This document shows positions 60,580 to 64,000 of a stretch of DNA of 64,000 nt, piece by piece (position 1 is the first letter of the stretch; every line of letters starts with the position of its first letter). A program made the position numbers and the translations under genes. Source of the stretch: Acidimicrobiaceae bacterium (GTDB lineage Bacteria > Actinomycetota > Acidimicrobiia > Acidimicrobiales > RAAP-2); NCBI GenBank assembly GCA_003162475.1, contig PMOI01000016.1, forward strand, positions 135,387 through 199,386, written 5' to 3'. The notes under the pieces were generated by a model, which ran no database searches, was not told where the DNA came from, and was given only the letters and a program-made list of their open reading frames with translations.

Positions 60580-63500
60580 CCGATCGCTCGCGCCAAGAGG
60601 TCCGCCTGCTCGGCGGCGTGCAACAGCCCACTACCCGTGGCGGGACTCGCGGATTCCGCTCGCGCCACGTGCGACACGCGAACGTGGCGCAAGTGATCGT
60701 GCATCCGCAGGTGCACGAAGGGCCACGCCCCCATGTTCTCGGGCTCTTCTTGCAGCCAGACAACTTCGGCGAGGTTGGGGTAACGCTCGAGCACTCGTTC
60801 GATCTCCGCGGCCGGCCACGGGTAGAGCTGTTCGACGCGCACGACGGCCACGTGGTCGGACGACGTGGCGTCGCGATGGCCGAGCGCTTCGTGTGACACT
60901 TTGCCCGACGCCAGGACCACTCGAGTGATCGAGGCCGTGTCGCTCACGTGATCGTCGAGCACGGTTTGGAACGAGCCGTGTTCGAACTCGGCGATCGGTG
61001 ATCGTGTCTGGACGGCGCGCAACATCGACTTCGGGGTGAAGACGATGAGGGGCGTGGGGTGCTCGCGCAACACTTGACTCCGCAAGAGGTGGAAGTACTG
61101 CGCGGACGTGGTTGGTTGGGCGACGCGAATGTTGTTACGCGCGCTGAGCGACAAGAACCGCTCGATTCGACCGCTGGAGTGCTCGGGACCTTGCCCCTCG
61201 TAGCCGTGCGGCAGCAACATCACGAGCGTCGCGTGCTGGCCCCACTTGTCTTCGGCGGCGACCAAGAAGTTGTCGATGATGATCTCGGCCCCGTTGGCGA
61301 AGTCCCCGAACTGTGCCTCCCAAGCAACCAAGGTGTTCGAGGCCTCAACGGAGTACCCGTACTCGAAGCCGAGGGCCGCGTACTCCGAAAGGAACGAGTC
61401 GCGCACGGTGAAAAAGCCCGGCGCGCCCATGCTCGCGAGCGGCACGTACTGCTTGCCGTTGTCGTAGTCGATCAGCGCGGCGTGACGGTGCGAGAACGTG
61501 CCGCGCCGGGTGTCTTGTCCCGTGAGGCGAACGTTCGAGCCAGCCACGACGAGCGAGCCCAGGGCCAGCGCTTCACCGAAAGCCCAATCGACCTCGCCCG
61601 ACTCGAGCAGCGCGAGACGCTGCGTGAACTGGCGCTCGAGCTTGGGGTGGATGGTGAATCCTTCAGGGGCGCTGACCGTGGCACGCGCGATCGCCATCAG
61701 CGTCGTTGGGTCGACGCCCGTGTCGGGCGCCGCACGGTCGGCGGGCGTCTCGGCGACGGGGACGCCCTTCAGTTCGGGCACCGGTACGGTTCGAACTTCG
61801 TCGAGCACGTTCTGTAGACGGGCGTTGAACTCGTTGAGCGCGGCCTCCGCCTCGTCGATGGAGATGTCGCCGCGACGAACCAACGTCTCGGTGTAGAGCT
61901 TTCGCACCGAGCGCAACTGGTCGATGATCTTGTACATCTGGGGCTGGGTGTAGCTCGGGTCGTCGCCCTCGTTGTGTCCGTAGCGGCGATAACAGACAAT
62001 GTCCAACACCACGTCTCGCTGAAAGGCTTGGCGGTAGTCGAAGGCCAAGCGCGCCGCGCGAGCGCAGGCCTCGGGGTCGTCGCCGTTCACGTGAAAGATC
62101 GGAGCCTGGATCATCTTGGCGACGTCGGTGGGATAGAAACTCGAGCGAGCCGACTCGGGCGCCGTCGTGAAACCCACTTGGTTGTTCACGACGAGGTGGA
62201 TCGCCCCGCCCACGCGATAGCCCGAGAGCTGGGAAAGGTTCAGGGTCTCGGCGACGACGCCCTGACCAGCGAAGGCGGCGTCACCGTGAATCAACACCGC
62301 CAGGTACGGGTGCTCGACGAAGGGTTGGTCCGTGGCCGTGCCGTCACTCGGGCGAAGTACGAGATCTTGCTTCGCTCGCACGATGCCCTCCACGACGGGG
62401 CTCACCGCTTCGAGGTGCGAGGGATTGGACGCCATCGAGACGTCGATGGTGACGCCGCGAGGGTTCTTGAAGATCCCGCGCGCTCCCTTGTGGTACTTGA
62501 CGTCACCACTCCCCTGGACGCTCTCGACGTCGAGGTTGCCCTCGAACTCCGAGAAGATGTCGCTGTAGGACTTGCCGACGATGTTCGCGAGCACGTTCAG
62601 TCGACCGCGATGCGCCATGCCAATGACGGCCTCTTTCACGCCGTGATCGGCCGCCTCGTCGAGCACGGTCTGCAGCGCGACAATGGTGGACTCGGCGCCT
62701 TCGAGACCGAATCGCTTCTGGCCCACGTAGCGCGTGTGCAAGAACCGCTCAAAGACCTCGGCCTCACTGAGGACGTTCAAGATCCGGCGCTGCTCTTCCA
62801 AGCTGGTGGTGGAGTCGACGCCCTCGACGCGTTCTTGGATCCAGCGCTTCTGCACGGGATCCATGATGTGGCCGTACTCAATGCCGATCGTGCGACAGTA
62901 GGCGTCGCGCAGGATGGCCAGAATCTTCTCGAGGGGCGCCTCGTGCAGACCGGCCAGGCCGTCAACGACGAAAGAGCGCTGCAGGTCCCAGATGGTGAGC
63001 CCGTACGAGGCGAGGTCCAACTCGGCGTGCAGGGGTGGCGGCTCACTGCTCAAGGGATCGAGGTGGGCGTTCAGGTGACCGCGTACGCGATACATGTTTA
63101 TAAGGGCCTGTACGCGAATCTGCTTCAAGATCCTCTCGGCCTCAGCCTCGTTCGTCGACGGATTGGAGTCCTTCGCCCACCTCGCCGGTTCGTAAGGGAT
63201 GCCCAGTGAGGCGAAGACCTCGTCGTAGAACTCGTGTTCCCCGGTCAAGCACTCCGCGACGTACTTCAACAAGAGTCCCGACTCCGCGCCCTGGATGATC
63301 CGGTGGTCGTACGTAGAGGTAAGCGTCATTATCTTGCCTACGCCGAGTTCGGCGAGCGCGCGAGGATCGGCCGCTTCGAAACCAGCCGGCCACGCCAGCG
63401 CGCCGACTCCAAAGATCGCACCTTGGCCGGGCATGAGACGCGGTACCGACTGGACCGTGCCGAGCGTGCCCGGATTGGTGAGCGACACCGTCGCGCCCAC

Positions 63501-64000
63501 GAGATCGTCCGCGCCGTACGCGCCACCGTGCACCTTGCGCACGAGATCCTCGTAGGCCAAGAGAAACGTACGGAAGTCCATCGTGTCCGCGTCACGGATC
63601 ACGGGCACCAGCAGCGTGCGCGTGCCGTCTTTCTTCAGCACGTCAACGGCGAGTCCAAGACCCACGTGATCGTGACGTCGCACGCCCGGAGTTCCCTTGT
63701 CGTCGACGGCGTCAATGAACGACGCGTTCATAGCGGAAATCTCACGAAGACCCTTCAAGATGGCGTAGGCGATGACGTGCGTGAACGAGACCTTGGCGCC
63801 ACTCGAGCGCGCGAGCGACTCGTTCAACGCGCTGCGGTTGATCTCCAAGAGCCGAGCGGCGACAGTGCGAACGCTCGTCGCCGTCGGCACGGCGAGACTG
63901 GCGTTCATGTTGGTGACGATGCGCGCCGCCGCCCCTCGAAGGGGCGTCGCTTCGGCATCGATCGTCACCGGACGCACGGGCGCCGCGGCCGGCGTCGTGA
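60576..64000 (-). CDS. kgd: Multifunctional 2-oxoglutarate decarboxylase/dehydrogenase (E1/E2), partial
   Basis: C-terminal 1141 codons of an actinobacterial Kgd; the frame is open through the window end, so the N-terminus is missing. The visible N-terminal part is the E2-like acyltransferase domain (PLRGAAARIVTNM, VPTATSVRTV, VSLTNPGTLGTVQSVPRLM, STYDHRIIQGAESG). The E1 part follows: VKEAVIGMAHRGRLNVLANIVGKSY, LIHGDAAFAGQGVVAETLNLSQL (ThDP-binding), YRRYGHNEGDDPSYTQPQMY, and the transketolase-like C-terminus. It links the TCA cycle at 2-oxoglutarate, typical of actinobacteria. First gene of an operon with the NYN-S1 gene and fabZ. Confidence 0.96.
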   Translation of the reverse strand, partial: TTPAAAPVRPVTIDAEATPLRGAAARIVTNMNASLAVPTATSVRTVAARLLEINRSALNESLARSSGAKVSFTHVIAYAILKGLREISAMNASFIDAVDDKGTPGVRRHDHVGLGLAVDVLKKDGTRTLLVPVIRDADTMDFRTFLLAYEDLVRKVHGGAYGADDLVGATVSLTNPGTLGTVQSVPRLMPGQGAIFGVGALAWPAGFEAADPRALAELGVGKIMTLTSTYDHRIIQGAESGLLLKYVAECLTGEHEFYDEVFASLGIPYEPARWAKDSNPSTNEAEAERILKQIRVQALINMYRVRGHLNAHLDPLSSEPPPLHAELDLASYGLTIWDLQRSFVVDGLAGLHEAPLEKILAILRDAYCRTIGIEYGHIMDPVQKRWIQERVEGVDSTTSLEEQRRILNVLSEAEVFERFLHTRYVGQKRFGLEGAESTIVALQTVLDEAADHGVKEAVIGMAHRGRLNVLANIVGKSYSDIFSEFEGNLDVESVQGSGDVKYHKGARGIFKNPRGVTIDVSMASNPSHLEAVSPVVEGIVRAKQDLVLRPSDGTATDQPFVEHPYLAVLIHGDAAFAGQGVVAETLNLSQLSGYRVGGAIHLVVNNQVGFTTAPESARSSFYPTDVAKMIQAPIFHVNGDDPEACARAARLAFDYRQAFQRDVVLDIVCYRRYGHNEGDDPSYTQPQMYKIIDQLRSVRKLYTETLVRRGDISIDEAEAALNEFNARLQNVLDEVRTVPVPELKGVPVAETPADRAAPDTGVDPTTLMAIARATVSAPEGFTIHPKLERQFTQRLALLESGEVDWAFGEALALGSLVVAGSNVRLTGQDTRRGTFSHRHAALIDYDNGKQYVPLASMGAPGFFTVRDSFLSEYAALGFEYGYSVEASNTLVAWEAQFGDFANGAEIIIDNFLVAAEDKWGQHATLVMLLPHGYEGQGPEHSSGRIERFLSLSARNNIRVAQPTTSAQYFHLLRSQVLREHPTPLIVFTPKSMLRAVQTRSPIAEFEHGSFQTVLDDHVSDTASITRVVLASGKVSHEALGHRDATSSDHVAVVRVEQLYPWPAAEIERVLERYPNLAEVVWLQEEPENMGAWPFVHLRMHDHLRHVRVSHVARAESASPATGSGLLHAAEQADLLARAIG

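Overview
The window is GC-rich, densely coded bacterial DNA. Most gene junctions are 4-base ATGA or GTGA overlaps, and GTG and TTG starts are common. It carries a fused 2-oxoglutarate decarboxylase/dehydrogenase (Kgd), a bacterial type A RNase P RNA, no-SD genes preceded by a TANNNT -10 box, and a small basic protein of an actinobacterial type. Together these point to an actinomycete, possibly a deep-branching lineage such as Acidimicrobiia; the class is inference, since no rRNA is present.

Layout. 1-6.1 kb: an ABC solute-binding protein diverges from a glycerol-3-phosphate operon (glpD, an alkyl-DHAP-synthase-like flavoprotein, an FGGY kinase). 6.1-9.5 kb: xseA, xseB, a metallo-beta-lactamase-fold hydrolase and a flavoprotein reductase in one overlapping operon. 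9.6-18.3 kb: rnpB, a heterodimeric ABC exporter with one dead and one consensus ATP site, a TM0106-type nuclease and a CydDC-like exporter. 18.3-28 kb: scattered metabolic genes, including a five-gene operon (PhzF, PNPOx-like, Nudix, zinc ribbon, histidine phosphatase). 28-31.4 kb: the ATP-grasp/alpha-E/transglutaminase operon. 31.6-36 kb: aldo/keto reductase, D-threonine-aldolase-like enzyme, exonuclease III. 36-43 kb: a complete Liv-type ABC importer running into CoA-transferase and enoyl-CoA hydratase genes, which suggests uptake and CoA-dependent breakdown of one carboxylic acid.

43-46.4 kb is the accessory island. A tnpB gene for an RNA-guided nuclease lies between 31-bp inverted repeats that are not expected for IS605-type elements, with a guide-RNA-like hairpin at its 3' end. 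Next to it is an XRE/nucleotidyltransferase pair resembling a toxin-antitoxin or defence module. 46.6-52.4 kb: tRNA-Val, inositol phosphatase, small hypotheticals, and a cluster of a sigma-like protein, a Thr-rich secreted protein and a membrane BTAD regulator. 52.3-55.7 kb: ddl and a membrane-anchored murF. 55.8-64 kb: UvrD-like helicase, a ThDP enzyme, then kgd, a NYN/PIN-S1 RNA-processing protein and fabZ.

The main discovery candidates are the TIR-bounded TnpB element, the XRE/NTase module with a leaderless self-operator promoter, the complementary loss of motifs in the ABC pair, and a repeated leaderless promoter architecture (TANNNT, six bases, start codon) at nine genes.
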